Under the pieces are notes generated by a model. The model was not told the DNA's origin, made no database searches, and saw only the letters and a list, made by a program, of their open reading frames with translations. Both the position numbers and the translations under genes were made by a program. Positions 43,857 to 51,874 of a DNA stretch of 64,000 nucleotides are shown one piece after another. This DNA is from Ancrocorticia sp047501485 (GTDB lineage: Bacteria; Actinomycetota; Actinomycetes; Actinomycetales; Actinomycetaceae). Where the stretch lies: positions 62,001-126,000 of the forward strand of contig JAZDRN010000008.1 in NCBI GenBank assembly GCA_047501485.1, read 5' to 3'. The first letter of the stretch is position 1. Each line of letters begins with the position of its first letter.

Positions 43857-43862
43857 CATTTT

Positions 43863-43896
43863 GGCCCCTGACCTGCGATTTCGCAGATCAGGGGCC
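43863..43896 (+). terminator. Terminator after tRNA-Ser
   Basis: GGCCCCTGACCTGCGA and TCGCAGATCAGGGGCC form a stem with one internal mismatch, followed by TTCGTTTTCC, a T-rich tail typical of an intrinsic terminator. Confidence 0.8.
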
Positions 43897-44340
43897 TTCG
43901 TTTTCCCAGTGAGTGACCGCAAATAGGGTGACGCGATAGGGTGACATGGCCCAAGCCCCGACCCAGCCCGACGACCACCCGCAGGCCTCGGTCAGCAAGT
44001 ACGCGAACTGGCAGCTTAGACCGAGGACCAGACGCAACGGCGAGGGCACACTGGACGAGTTCACGCGGGCGCCCCCGGGCAGCTCCTCGAACAGGGCTGG
44101 GTGAGGATCTACGAAGAGGTGCGCGCCCCGAAGGACGGCGTGGCACCCCTCGGAGGCCTCCAGAAAGGCGAACCCGGAAAGTGGGCGAAGCGACGAACGG
44201 CACCCAGCCGATCACTCGCCGCCGTTCGCCATGCGCCCACCGGCAGTGGACGGTGGTCTCCCGCGACTACAGCGACTACTCGGGCAATTGCGCGGGAAGC
44301 GCTCGGCGGATCGTAGAACGGGAATAGCTGCGCGCAATCG
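43897..44340. pseudogene. Decayed coding fragments downstream of tRNA-Ser
   Basis: Short plus-strand open pieces resemble broken coding sequence. One starts at ATG 43946 (MAQAPTQPDDHPQASVSK) and stops at 44103. Another frame contains LLEQGWVRIYEEVRAPKDG and LGGLQKGEPGKW and runs to a TAG near 44316. Neither has a full-length plausible product, and the minus-strand gene's odd C-terminus overlaps them. I interpret it as junk left by insertion or deletion next to the tRNA; families not recognised. Confidence 0.4.
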
Positions 44341-45296
44341 TCTTGGAACGGTGGCTTGGTCTTGATGAAGCCAACGAGCACCATGATGATGAACCCGGCG
44401 AGGAGGGAATCGGCAAGGGCAAGCACGATGTTCGACATGCCCACTGACAGGCTCAACGGAATGCCGAGCGAATTGAGCCTCTGGAAGACAACATCCCCGG
44501 CGTGACCGGTGCCGCCACCGAACACGGCAAGAAGAATGGGCACCGCGACGATGGAATGCGAAATTCCCGCAAACACGTTGAGTCGGAAGTACTTGCCGAG
44601 CGTTTGAGTCATTCGGAAGCGGTGCGCCCCATAACCCCACACGAGCGCCAAGGCTGCGCTTTGAAGAGCGAAGGGCAGCGCCATTGCCCCGTGAACTGTG
44701 TAGCCAAGAAGGTTCGTGCTAACCCCCACGGCAACGCCCCACCACGGTCCGAGGACGATTGCGGCAAGCCCGGTCCCGATTGCGTCCAGGTACAGCGACA
44801 GCTTGAAGAACTCCACAGCGCAGTATCCCGTGAAGTTGATACCCAGGCACGCCACCGCCAGAAGGATGCGGGCGAGGGTGGCGTGGTGCACCCACCACCC
44901 GGCACGTGGCGCCGTCGGCACCGTCGCCAGAGGCTCGTCCGTGTTCGGGGCGGGCGGTTCGGCCGTTCGGGCGTGTTCGGATTCGCGGCGCGCGAGGATG
45001 CACCGCCGCTCCCACTGGGCGACCTCCCCCTCGTCTGCCCCGAGCGCGCGGGCAATCTCTCCGACGAGTTCAGCGTTGATGCGTGATCGTCCCGTACGGA
45101 AGGCGTCGTAGATGGTCGTTCGCGCAGGTCGCGCGGCTGCTGGTGCCACGCCGCCCGCTTCGCGGTGCTTGGCGATGCGGCGGACGATCTCCGCGTAGGA
45201 GACCTCGCCCGCGTCGAGGCGGAGCTGTCGCAGGTCCTCTGCGATCTGATCGAAGGAGCCTCCGGCTCCCCGCTCTTCGGGTTCCTGTTCGGGCAT
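44109..45296 (-). CDS. HTH domain fused to an ECF-transporter S-component-like membrane domain
   Basis: 395 residues from the ATG complement at 45294-45296; a GTG-type start nine codons upstream is possible. Residues about 15-100 form an XRE-like regulator module: QIAEDLRQLRLDAGEVSYAEIVRRIAKH, RTTIYDAFRTGRSRINAELVGEIARALGAD. After a Pro/Thr linker come about six membrane segments (ATLARILLAVACLGINFTGYCAVEFFKLSLYLDAIGTGLAAIVLGPWWGVAVG ... LLGYTVHGAMALPFAL) typical of ECF S-components. The last 60 or so residues after FPFYDP are Arg/Ala/Pro-rich, unlike a membrane protein, and lie over decayed plus-strand ORFs, so the native end is probably lost. Confidence 0.65.
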   Translation of the reverse strand: MPEQEPEERGAGGSFDQIAEDLRQLRLDAGEVSYAEIVRRIAKHREAGGVAPAAARPARTTIYDAFRTGRSRINAELVGEIARALGADEGEVAQWERRCILARRESEHARTAEPPAPNTDEPLATVPTAPRAGWWVHHATLARILLAVACLGINFTGYCAVEFFKLSLYLDAIGTGLAAIVLGPWWGVAVGVSTNLLGYTVHGAMALPFALQSAALALVWGYGAHRFRMTQTLGKYFRLNVFAGISHSIVAVPILLAVFGGGTGHAGDVVFQRLNSLGIPLSLSVGMSNIVLALADSLLAGFIIMVLVGFIKTKPPFQDDCAQLFPFYDPPSASRAIARVVAVVAGDHRPLPVGAWRTAASDRLGAVRRFAHFPGSPFWRPPRGATPSFGARTSS

Positions 45297-45582
45297 CCTC
45301 AACCTCACTCCCACAGCCCACATCGACAGGCACGATTGTATCCGCGGTGCAGACGATCCTCGAACAGGTGGCTCGTTGTTCGGACTGTTCGGGAAGCTGT
45401 TCGGGCTCAGTCGGGTTCCGGCCAGGGCCCGCGTGCGGAGCGCATCGTGTCACCGGCCCCGCATAGCGTTGTGAAGCAGGAGGTGACGCCGATCGCGTCG
45501 CCGTTCCATCGACTTTCTGCGGCGTGTTCAATTGTGCAATGCCTTTGCCGGACGCGCCCCATTCACGAGGAAAGGCAACGCA

Positions 45583-46269
45583 TTGATTCGATCATCCCGA
45601 CCGCTTGCAGTAATCGCCGCACTCGGCCTCGCCTTGGGGCTCTCCGCATGTGGCGGTGATTCGGAAGAGGCCAGCGCCGAATCGCCGTCGTCCGAAAACC
45701 CGTCCGAATCGCCGTCGTCCGAAAACCCGGACAATCAAGCCAGTGCATCGCCGGAGAATGAAGAGGCGATGGGCAGCGCGGGAGAGAACGAAGACAGCTC
45801 TGAAGATTCCGACTGCGACGACGTGAAGAGCGGTTGCTACTACTTGGCGCATGTGGATCCCGACGACGCCGACATCTACATGTACCAGTACGAGGACAAG
45901 GCGGATAGCTTCTGCGTCAGTGCACTGGGCGGCATCAAGAACTTCGCGGAGCGCTTCGGCTTGGATGAATCGCTGGTGGAGGCCGATGACTGGCAGGCGT
46001 CGTTCGAGCACACCGGCGACTTTCAGCAGATAACGATTACCTGCACGCTCCCGGTTGGCGAGATCGAGCACGAGGTCACGTTCGTGGAGCCGGAGCCCGA
46101 CCCGCGATCCCAAGATTTCGCGGTGTACGACGACGCCAGCAAGACGCACATCTTCTTCATGACGATGTCGCACGGAGCGAGCATCGGGAACACGGAGAAG
46201 ATCGACGGCGCAGCGGTGCAAGCCTTCCTTGGGGAGGAAGTCATGCCCAAGGTGAACAACACGAAGTGA
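45583..46269 (+). CDS. Secreted lipoprotein, unknown function
   Basis: 228 residues from TTG 45583, chosen for AGGAAAGG seven bases upstream and because it yields a classical signal (LIRSSRPLAVIAALGLALGLSAC); ATG 45532 is in frame but has no ribosome site. After the lipidated Cys comes a Ser/Glu/Pro-rich linker with a repeated SPSSENPSE unit (imperfect DNA repeats at about 45685-45730), then a folded domain with five cysteines (CDDVKSGCYYLAHVDPDDADIYMYQYEDKADSFC). Not recognised. Overlaps the start region of the next lipoprotein gene. Confidence 0.75.
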   Translation: MIRSSRPLAVIAALGLALGLSACGGDSEEASAESPSSENPSESPSSENPDNQASASPENEEAMGSAGENEDSSEDSDCDDVKSGCYYLAHVDPDDADIYMYQYEDKADSFCVSALGGIKNFAERFGLDESLVEADDWQASFEHTGDFQQITITCTLPVGEIEHEVTFVEPEPDPRSQDFAVYDDASKTHIFFMTMSHGASIGNTEKIDGAAVQAFLGEEVMPKVNNTK

Positions 46270-46277
46270 GGGATGGC

Positions 46278-47336
46278 ATGTTGAAGAAGCGAACAACGGC
46301 CATCGTTGCCCTTGTGGGCATGGCTTTCACGTTCTCAGCGTGCAGCGGCAGTTCAAAGACGCCCACCGAGGTCATCAAGGAATACGCCGCTGCCCTCAAC
46401 AAGGGTGACTTCGAAACCGCTCTCGCGCTCGTCGCTGACCCCGGAGATGTGACCGCCGACGACATCGCGAAGCTCGACGGCATCGACATCCCCGAGCCGA
46501 AGGCCGTCAGCACCGAGTTCGGCGACGATGAGGAGTCACTCGATCTCACCTACGAGGTGGGAGGTTTCCAGGGTCCATACGGGTTCACCAAGGAAGACGG
46601 CGAGTGGAAGCTCCGAAATGCTGAGTTCATCGGAACGGTAGAAACCGCAGATGACACGTTCACCGAGAGTCTCACAGATGCCGGTGCGACAGTTACTCTC
46701 GGAAGCGCCGAATATCCGGCCGACAAATCGCACGTCGTGATGGTGGGCGAGGAGGAGGCGCTACCGATTACGGTCGACCTCCCCGAGAGTGATTTGTGGG
46801 CGGCATCGTCCTGGGAGGGTGAATTGAGATTCGGAAACCACAAATCTCTCAGCATGACCTATGACCCCGGAACGAGGTTCGTTGAGATGAGCGACAACCT
46901 GTATGAACGGGTTGCCCAGGATTCGATGAACGTGACTGGTGAGGTCATTCACGACGTGCCGCACAACGCCGTCGACCTAACTCTTGACGTGAGTGACGTT
47001 GAAGTGGGGCAGAAGTCGGAGTGCACCGAATTCGACATCGCGGAATACTTCGCCGAAAATTCCACTCAGCTATTGTGCCAAGCAACGATCACCGGAACGG
47101 CCGAAGCGGACAGTGAGGGCATGGGCGAGGGCTCCATCTGGGATATGCGCAGTAATGAGTCCGAGGCGGCCGACGAGGCCTTGATCTTGAATGGGCCCAT
47201 CAAAGCAGGTGAGAAGTTCCGAGGCACTGGAAACGACGATGACCCAATCCTCAAGGTATCTATCGAGAAAGAGGAAGTTTCACTTGGAGTCGAGTTCCGA
47301 GATACCGCGCTTGGCTCGTGGGAGAAGATCCGATGA
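46278..47336 (+). CDS. Secreted lipoprotein with NTF2-like/DUF4878-type N-terminal region
   Basis: 352 residues from ATG 46278 (GAGGGATGG upstream). Signal KKRTTAIVALVGMAFTFSAC, then PTEVIKEYAAALNKGDFETALALVADP, which resembles the opening of NTF2-like penicillin-binding-protein/lipoprotein domains, followed by PYGFTKEDGEWKLRNAEFIG. The C-terminal part (DPILKVSIEKEEVSLGVEFRDTALGSWEKIR) is not recognised, but a homologous broken piece exists at 49929-50072. Overlaps the next lipoprotein gene by four bases (ATGA). Confidence 0.7.
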   Translation: MLKKRTTAIVALVGMAFTFSACSGSSKTPTEVIKEYAAALNKGDFETALALVADPGDVTADDIAKLDGIDIPEPKAVSTEFGDDEESLDLTYEVGGFQGPYGFTKEDGEWKLRNAEFIGTVETADDTFTESLTDAGATVTLGSAEYPADKSHVVMVGEEEALPITVDLPESDLWAASSWEGELRFGNHKSLSMTYDPGTRFVEMSDNLYERVAQDSMNVTGEVIHDVPHNAVDLTLDVSDVEVGQKSECTEFDIAEYFAENSTQLLCQATITGTAEADSEGMGEGSIWDMRSNESEAADEALILNGPIKAGEKFRGTGNDDDPILKVSIEKEEVSLGVEFRDTALGSWEKIR

Positions 47337-48541
47337 GGCCGCACCAGCTCGCGGAGCTCCTCGGCGCAACTGCCCTTATGCTCTCGCTCGCGGCTTGCGG
47401 TGGCGGCGCCCAGCCTCCAGCGGAAGACCCGCCCACGGCAGCCACCGCGACGCCGGACGATTTCAAGCCCGTGCTGGATTTAGAAGACGAGACGGTGAAG
47501 TTCGAGGACGAGCAGGCTCCCGTGTCCGTGGACGCACAGGTCCCCGTGGTGAGCGGGGTGGAGCAGGGGCATGCGGACGCCTTCACCAACGGCTTCAAGG
47601 ACGGCCTCACCGAACGGCTCGGCGACCTCTCCCAACAGTCAGCCGAGGAGCAGGGCACATGCACCGGTGATGGTGAGCAGTGCGAACCATACGCGGCCTT
47701 CGAACTCGCACAGGCGCAGATCTACGGCGAATACGCCACCATCTCCTACGAGTTGACGGTGGCTCCCAACCGCACAGCTGCGCGAGCCAGCGTCTTCGCG
47801 GAGTCGCTGACCATGAACATGCGTACCGGCGAAATTGCTGAACCCTCTGAGTTCATCGATCTGGACGCGCCCGACCTACCCGACGCCATCACCGAATCGG
47901 GAGAGTGCACACAGGACTACTCCGCCTCAGCCGACGACAGCAACCGAGTGGACGCCTTCAGCCCCACGGACGATGGCATGTACCTGAGCTGGGATAAGGG
48001 CACGTTCTCGGACACCGCCTGCGGTGTGGGCAAGGTGACGCTGCCCTGGGACGAGTTCGGCATCGACCAGCAGCCCAAGGATGGCGACGACGACCAGCAG
48101 CCCAAGGATGATGGTAACGACGAGCCCACCACGGAGGGCGCCGGTTCAGCGTGCGCCGGTAGCCCGGAGCTTCCCGAAGGCGTGGACGAGCGCGTGTGCG
48201 AGGAGGGCGGCAAGGGCGCGAAAGAACTCACGGCGGTCAGCGGTGACAGGGCCGAGATCGCCACGCCTTCCGAGAACATCATGTGCGAAATCGGTCGAGG
48301 CAGCGTCGAGTGCCTGATGGTCGAGCCGGAGACGCGGGTGGAGTTGCCCAGCGAGGGCAAGGCAAGGATGACGCAAGGGAGCAGGCCCATCACGACCTGG
48401 GACCGCGAAACGCTCGACTACGGCGAGGTCGGCTCCTTCACCGCCATCACCTGCATCAGTCAGGAGGTAGGGCTGTCGTGCTGGAACATCGAGACCAAAC
48501 ACGGTCTGTTCCTCTCCCGCGAAGAGGTGGTCCTGTGGTGA
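47333..48541 (+). CDS. Secreted lipoprotein, possible RsiV/DUF3298-like domain
   Basis: 402 residues, starting at the ATG that overlaps the previous stop. Signal LAELLGATALMLSLAACGGG. Residues about 60-240 (VSVDAQVPVVSG, YAAFELAQAQIYGEYATISYELTV, MRTGEIAEPSEFID, DGMYLSWDKGTFSDTACGVGKVTLPWDEF) suggest a DUF3298/RsiV-like extracytoplasmic domain, a tentative match. A short Asp/Gln repeat (QQPKDGDDDQQPKDDGNDE) links to a C-terminal cysteine-containing domain (SGDRAEIATPSENIMCEIGRGSVECLM, FTAITCISQEVGLSCWN) seen in other actinobacterial secreted proteins. Confidence 0.7.
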   Translation: MRPHQLAELLGATALMLSLAACGGGAQPPAEDPPTAATATPDDFKPVLDLEDETVKFEDEQAPVSVDAQVPVVSGVEQGHADAFTNGFKDGLTERLGDLSQQSAEEQGTCTGDGEQCEPYAAFELAQAQIYGEYATISYELTVAPNRTAARASVFAESLTMNMRTGEIAEPSEFIDLDAPDLPDAITESGECTQDYSASADDSNRVDAFSPTDDGMYLSWDKGTFSDTACGVGKVTLPWDEFGIDQQPKDGDDDQQPKDDGNDEPTTEGAGSACAGSPELPEGVDERVCEEGGKGAKELTAVSGDRAEIATPSENIMCEIGRGSVECLMVEPETRVELPSEGKARMTQGSRPITTWDRETLDYGEVGSFTAITCISQEVGLSCWNIETKHGLFLSREEVVLW

Positions 48542-48681
48542 GAGCCAGCTAGGAAGTGGCGGAACGATCACGAGCGCCGCGCCCTCACTTACGGTCGTCG
48601 GGGGCGATCGCCGAAACAACCCCGCCCGCCCGCTCAGCGCAGCTAGACTGGTTGGACCGTCGCTGATTGTTGGAGGCCCGG

Positions 48682-49893
48682 ATGAGCAGTGTTGCACGTC
48701 GTCGAACATGCACGAGGGTAGGTGCTCTTGCGTTTGCCGCAGTGCTAGTGATGTCCGGCTGTTCGGAGCCTGAAGACACCTCCCGCGTGGACGCAGTCGG
48801 TCCCGCGGGCGCATGGCTTGTGGACGACTACGCGTCCGGGCAGGTCGCGGCGTGGGAAGTCCCGGGAGTCTATTGCGGAACGAGTTCGGATGGAAGTGTC
48901 TCTGTCTACTATCAGAGCACGAAGGATAGCTCGCGGACCGTCGCGGTCGAGGGATTCTCCGACTCGGTCATATGGTCGCACGATGATCTTGTGTGCAGCC
49001 GGAACACGATGCGGGGCGACGTGCTCCTAGCCCATGGGTCCACCCCCAAAGGGACCGAGACCCTTGAGGTCCGTCGCATCGATGCCTTGACAGGCGACGT
49101 GTTGAGTGCGGCCGATATCGCGGTGGAGGAGCCCCAACCCGGTGTCACGGTAACCCCCGGCGACGGGGAGGAGACCTCCTACGTCTCGGTTCGCCACAAC
49201 CTCGGCGTCAGCATGGTGGCGATGAACGACGACGGATTGCTCTGGCAGAGCGACCTGCCTTCGGAGATATTGGATCACGTCAACTCCACAAAGCGAATGC
49301 CGAACTGCCCGCTGATCGGGGAACACCTCGTCTGCGTCAGCGCGGACGGCTATGCGTCCGTGATGCTCGAAGCTGAGACAGGGAGCATCACTCACGAGCT
49401 GAGCGAGTGGGAATTCCCCGTGTACCAAGTTGCGGAGGGGCTTCTGGTGCCGCAGCAGAACACCTCTGGTGAAGCGAAAGTCATCGGTTTCGATGGCGAA
49501 GAGATCGAGACCATCGACATCGATATTGAACAGTCTCCGTACCCACTTCCACACAGCGGCGTCCATGTTCCTGCGAGCCAGCTCGATCGGAATCCCGGGC
49601 TCATCGCACAGGACGGTGCGATTGTCGGAAGCCAGCATCTGTCGTACTTCCAATTCGGTGGCGAATCGATGTTGCCAATACCGGGCTACGAGATTGGAAT
49701 CACCGCGCCGGGAGATGTGGTCTACTTTCTCGAATACGGCCCGCAGACACTCAAGGCATACAACTCTCAGGGAGAAGTGCTCGCCGACTATTCGCTGTCC
49801 GCACAGGTGGACCGGCTTCAGGTGTACAACGGCTATCTCGTGAGTACGGGCGAATTCGCCGCCGATGTGGTGTACGTGCCGACAAGTGACTAG
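48682..49893 (+). CDS. Secreted lipoprotein with beta-propeller-like repeats
   Basis: 403 residues from ATG 48682 (TTGGAGG seven bases upstream). Signal VGALAFAAVLVMSGC. The rest is rich in beta-strand units such as GDVLLAHGSTPKGTETLEVRRIDALTGDVLSA, SVRHNLGVSMVAMNDDGLLWQSDL, LIGEHLVCVSADGYASVMLEAETGSI and TLKAYNSQGEVLADYSL, which looks like a PQQ-type propeller though canonical W-docking motifs are weak. No catalytic motif. Fourth lipoprotein in this accessory stretch; separated from the previous by about 140 bases, so it may have its own promoter. Confidence 0.72.
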   Translation: MSSVARRRTCTRVGALAFAAVLVMSGCSEPEDTSRVDAVGPAGAWLVDDYASGQVAAWEVPGVYCGTSSDGSVSVYYQSTKDSSRTVAVEGFSDSVIWSHDDLVCSRNTMRGDVLLAHGSTPKGTETLEVRRIDALTGDVLSAADIAVEEPQPGVTVTPGDGEETSYVSVRHNLGVSMVAMNDDGLLWQSDLPSEILDHVNSTKRMPNCPLIGEHLVCVSADGYASVMLEAETGSITHELSEWEFPVYQVAEGLLVPQQNTSGEAKVIGFDGEEIETIDIDIEQSPYPLPHSGVHVPASQLDRNPGLIAQDGAIVGSQHLSYFQFGGESMLPIPGYEIGITAPGDVVYFLEYGPQTLKAYNSQGEVLADYSLSAQVDRLQVYNGYLVSTGEFAADVVYVPTSD

Positions 49894-49928
49894 CGCTGAC
49901 CGAAGAACGGCTAATACCGACCGAAGAA

Positions 49929-50072
49929 CGAATTCTGAATTGGTCGCTTAAGGTGGGTGAGGGACTCCATGACATCGGGGACGACGACGATCCGCTCCTC
50001 GAGGTTTCGATCGAGAACGGGAGATCTCGCTGGCGCTCGTGTTCCGCGATACTGCCACTTCAGTGTGGTGTA
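49929..50072 (+). pseudogene. Frameshifted remnant of a paralogue of the 46278 lipoprotein
   Basis: The frame RILNWSLKVGEGLHDIGDDDDPLLEVSIENG, then after a one-base shift EISLALVFRDTATSVW, aligns with the C-terminus of the 46278-47336 product (LILNGPIKAGEKFRGTGNDDDPILKVSIEKEEVSLGVEFRDTALGSW). No start codon or upstream part remains. A small direct repeat GACCGAAGAACG precedes it (about 49908-49930). Evidence that this lipoprotein family expanded and decayed here. Confidence 0.7.
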
Positions 50073-50104
50073 GGGGATTGGCTGAGGACGGAACGGTCGA
50101 AGAA

Positions 50105-50851
50105 TCAGTAGCCGACCGCAGTCACACCATATTCGGCTTCTCCCTGAGAGAACCCTTCGAACATTAGTTGCTCGATAAGCCCTGCTCGTGAGAAGGCCAT
50201 GAAATCGAGGTACTCCTGGGATTTTTTGGCGGCTTGCTCATTCCAGTCCACGTCGATGTGGTCCACCGCGAACGTGGCATCTTCAGTGCTGTATCCTTCA
50301 AACTCCAGCTGATCGATCAGACCGCTGCGTGAAAACGCGATAAAGCTGAGATAGTCTCCAGCCTGCTTCACAGCGTTCGATTGCGAGAGCGTCATCTCCG
50401 GTTGGCTGTTCGCTGCTTCCTCTGCGGCTTTTTTCGCGGCCTCTTCTTCAGCTTTCCGAGCCGCTTCTTCCTCGGCTTTCTTGGTTGCTTCCTCTTCGGC
50501 TTGGCGTGCGGCCTCCTCTTCTGCCTTTTCACTTGCTTCCGCTTCTGCTGCGATAAGCGCTTCATCAGTGGTCTGCGTAGCCTCAGCGGTTGCGACGGTT
50601 GCTGCGGTCGTGGGCGTGGCAGTGGTGCTGTCGCCATCACCTCCGCCGAGGGCCGAACCGACTCCACCGATCACAAGAACGACGCCCACCCAGAACCACC
50701 ACCTATTATATAAGGGCTTTTTCGGTTCAACATTTGGTTGGACAGGGTTTGGGTAGGTGTTCTGTGGATATTCCTCTGATGGTGGAGGTGCTGTTTGGCC
50801 AGCCGAATATCCTTGTGCATATGGACCGTGTGGATTGGTGAGATCGCTCAT
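50105..50851 (-). CDS. Ltp-family host cell surface-exposed protein
   Basis: 248 residues. A Pro/Tyr/Gln-rich N-terminus (NPHGPYAQGYSAGQTAPPPSEEYPQ), one membrane helix (WWFWVGVVLVIGGVGSALGGG), a Thr/Ala linker, a long Glu/Lys/Ala coiled-coil (KAEEEAARQAEEEA repeats, about 105-150), then two copies of the Ltp domain: SNAVKQAGDYLSFIAFSRSGLIDQLEFEGYSTEDATFAVDHI and KKSQEYLDFMAFSRAGLIEQLMFEGFSQGEAEYGV. This domain is named for a streptococcal prophage lipoprotein causing superinfection exclusion, but it is also widespread in chromosomes. Confidence 0.85.
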   Translation of the reverse strand: MSDLTNPHGPYAQGYSAGQTAPPPSEEYPQNTYPNPVQPNVEPKKPLYNRWWFWVGVVLVIGGVGSALGGGDGDSTTATPTTAATVATAEATQTTDEALIAAEAEASEKAEEEAARQAEEEATKKAEEEAARKAEEEAAKKAAEEAANSQPEMTLSQSNAVKQAGDYLSFIAFSRSGLIDQLEFEGYSTEDATFAVDHIDVDWNEQAAKKSQEYLDFMAFSRAGLIEQLMFEGFSQGEAEYGVTAVGY

Positions 50852-50984
50852 TCCCGCATCTTATCCGAAGCCATACTCGGATTTGGGGCAGTTCACCATA
50901 ACAATCTCGTAACTATAGATCGAAGCGGGCCTTTTCGAGAGCTATCGGTCCGTGAGCCAGGCCCGTCCCTCCTAACAAAGTGGA

Positions 50985-51020
50985 TCGGGTGCCGTCCCCG
51001 GAGGGATGCGGCACCCGATA
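50985..51020 (-). terminator. Hairpin downstream of the PfpI-like gene
   Basis: ATCGGGTGCCG (50985-50995) and CGGCACCCGAT (51010-51020) form a perfect 11-bp stem around a 14-base loop, 64 bases beyond the stop of the minus-strand PfpI-like gene. Confidence 0.55.
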
Positions 51021-51083
51021 CGCGTCAACGCCAAAGAACGATCACGTCCTCTGGGCCGCCCGCCGTGCTCCATATCCGCCCGG

Positions 51084-51617
51084 TCAGCTCAGAGCGTCGG
51101 CGATCGCCTTGTTGAAAGCGTCCAGATCGCCCGGGTTGCGCGAGGTGATGAGATTGCCATCGACCACGACCTCGGCGTCGGTCCATTCGGCTCCCGCGTT
51201 CACGAGGTCGGTCTTCGTGGAGATGTAGGAGGTCAGCTTCTTTCCCTTGGCCAAGCCGGTCTCGGCAAGAATCCACGGGGCGTGGCAGATTGCGGCCACG
51301 GGCTTGCCTGCGGCGAAGAACTCCTTGACGATCCTGACCGCGTCCTCGTCGAGGCGCAAGGCATCGGCGTTCAGCGTTCCTCCTGGAAGCACGAGCGCAT
51401 CGTAATCCTCGGCCTTGGCCTGCGAGGCAGGGACGTCGACCTTGAATTCATCGGCATGCTCCCAGTCGTTCTTCATCGCCTGCAAAGTATCGCCGGCGGG
51501 CGAGACGAGGACTGTCGTGGCGCCGGCGTCGTCGAGAGCGGCGCGGGGGCTGGTGAGTTCGACCTGTTCGACTCCGCGGGTGAGGAGAAAGGCGATTTTC
51601 TTGTCTGAGATTGCCAT
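51084..51617 (-). CDS. DJ-1/PfpI-family class I glutamine amidotransferase-like protein
   Basis: 177-residue cytosolic protein. The nucleophile elbow PVAAICHAPWILAE supplies the Cys-His pair; the acidic partner is in AFLLTRGVEQVEL; DYDALVLPGGTLNADALR and the C-terminal VVDGNLITSRNPGDLDAF are typical of PfpI/YhbO. Members act as stress-response hydrolases, deglycases or chaperones; the specific activity is not readable. Stand-alone gene with the start at 51617 preceded by AAGGAGCAG. Confidence 0.9.
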   Translation of the reverse strand: MAISDKKIAFLLTRGVEQVELTSPRAALDDAGATTVLVSPAGDTLQAMKNDWEHADEFKVDVPASQAKAEDYDALVLPGGTLNADALRLDEDAVRIVKEFFAAGKPVAAICHAPWILAETGLAKGKKLTSYISTKTDLVNAGAEWTDAEVVVDGNLITSRNPGDLDAFNKAIADALS

Positions 51618-51874
51618 GGTACTGCTCCTTGGTTGTTGAGCTTATCGACCGTTGCTCGCGCGACCGTAATCGTGTTCGAGCGGTCACTGCATCTTCCACG
51701 CTAGCGAGACCGATGGGTGCAGGACAAGGCTTCTCCCTCCGAATACGCCGTGCGTGTAATCCAACGCGTACGCTCCGCCTCCCGCCCTCATCGACCCCGC
51801 CCGTGTTGCGTGCCCTCATCCCGCCCGGCCCGATGTGGCGGTATTGGTAGCATGTGCGAAAGAAAGGCACCGCC

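Noticed and set aside
43941..44327. 128-codon Arg/Thr/Pro-rich plus-strand frame after the tRNA
   Set aside because: Low-complexity, no ribosome site; other frames of the same stretch look more protein-like but are also broken, so I list the region as fragments only.
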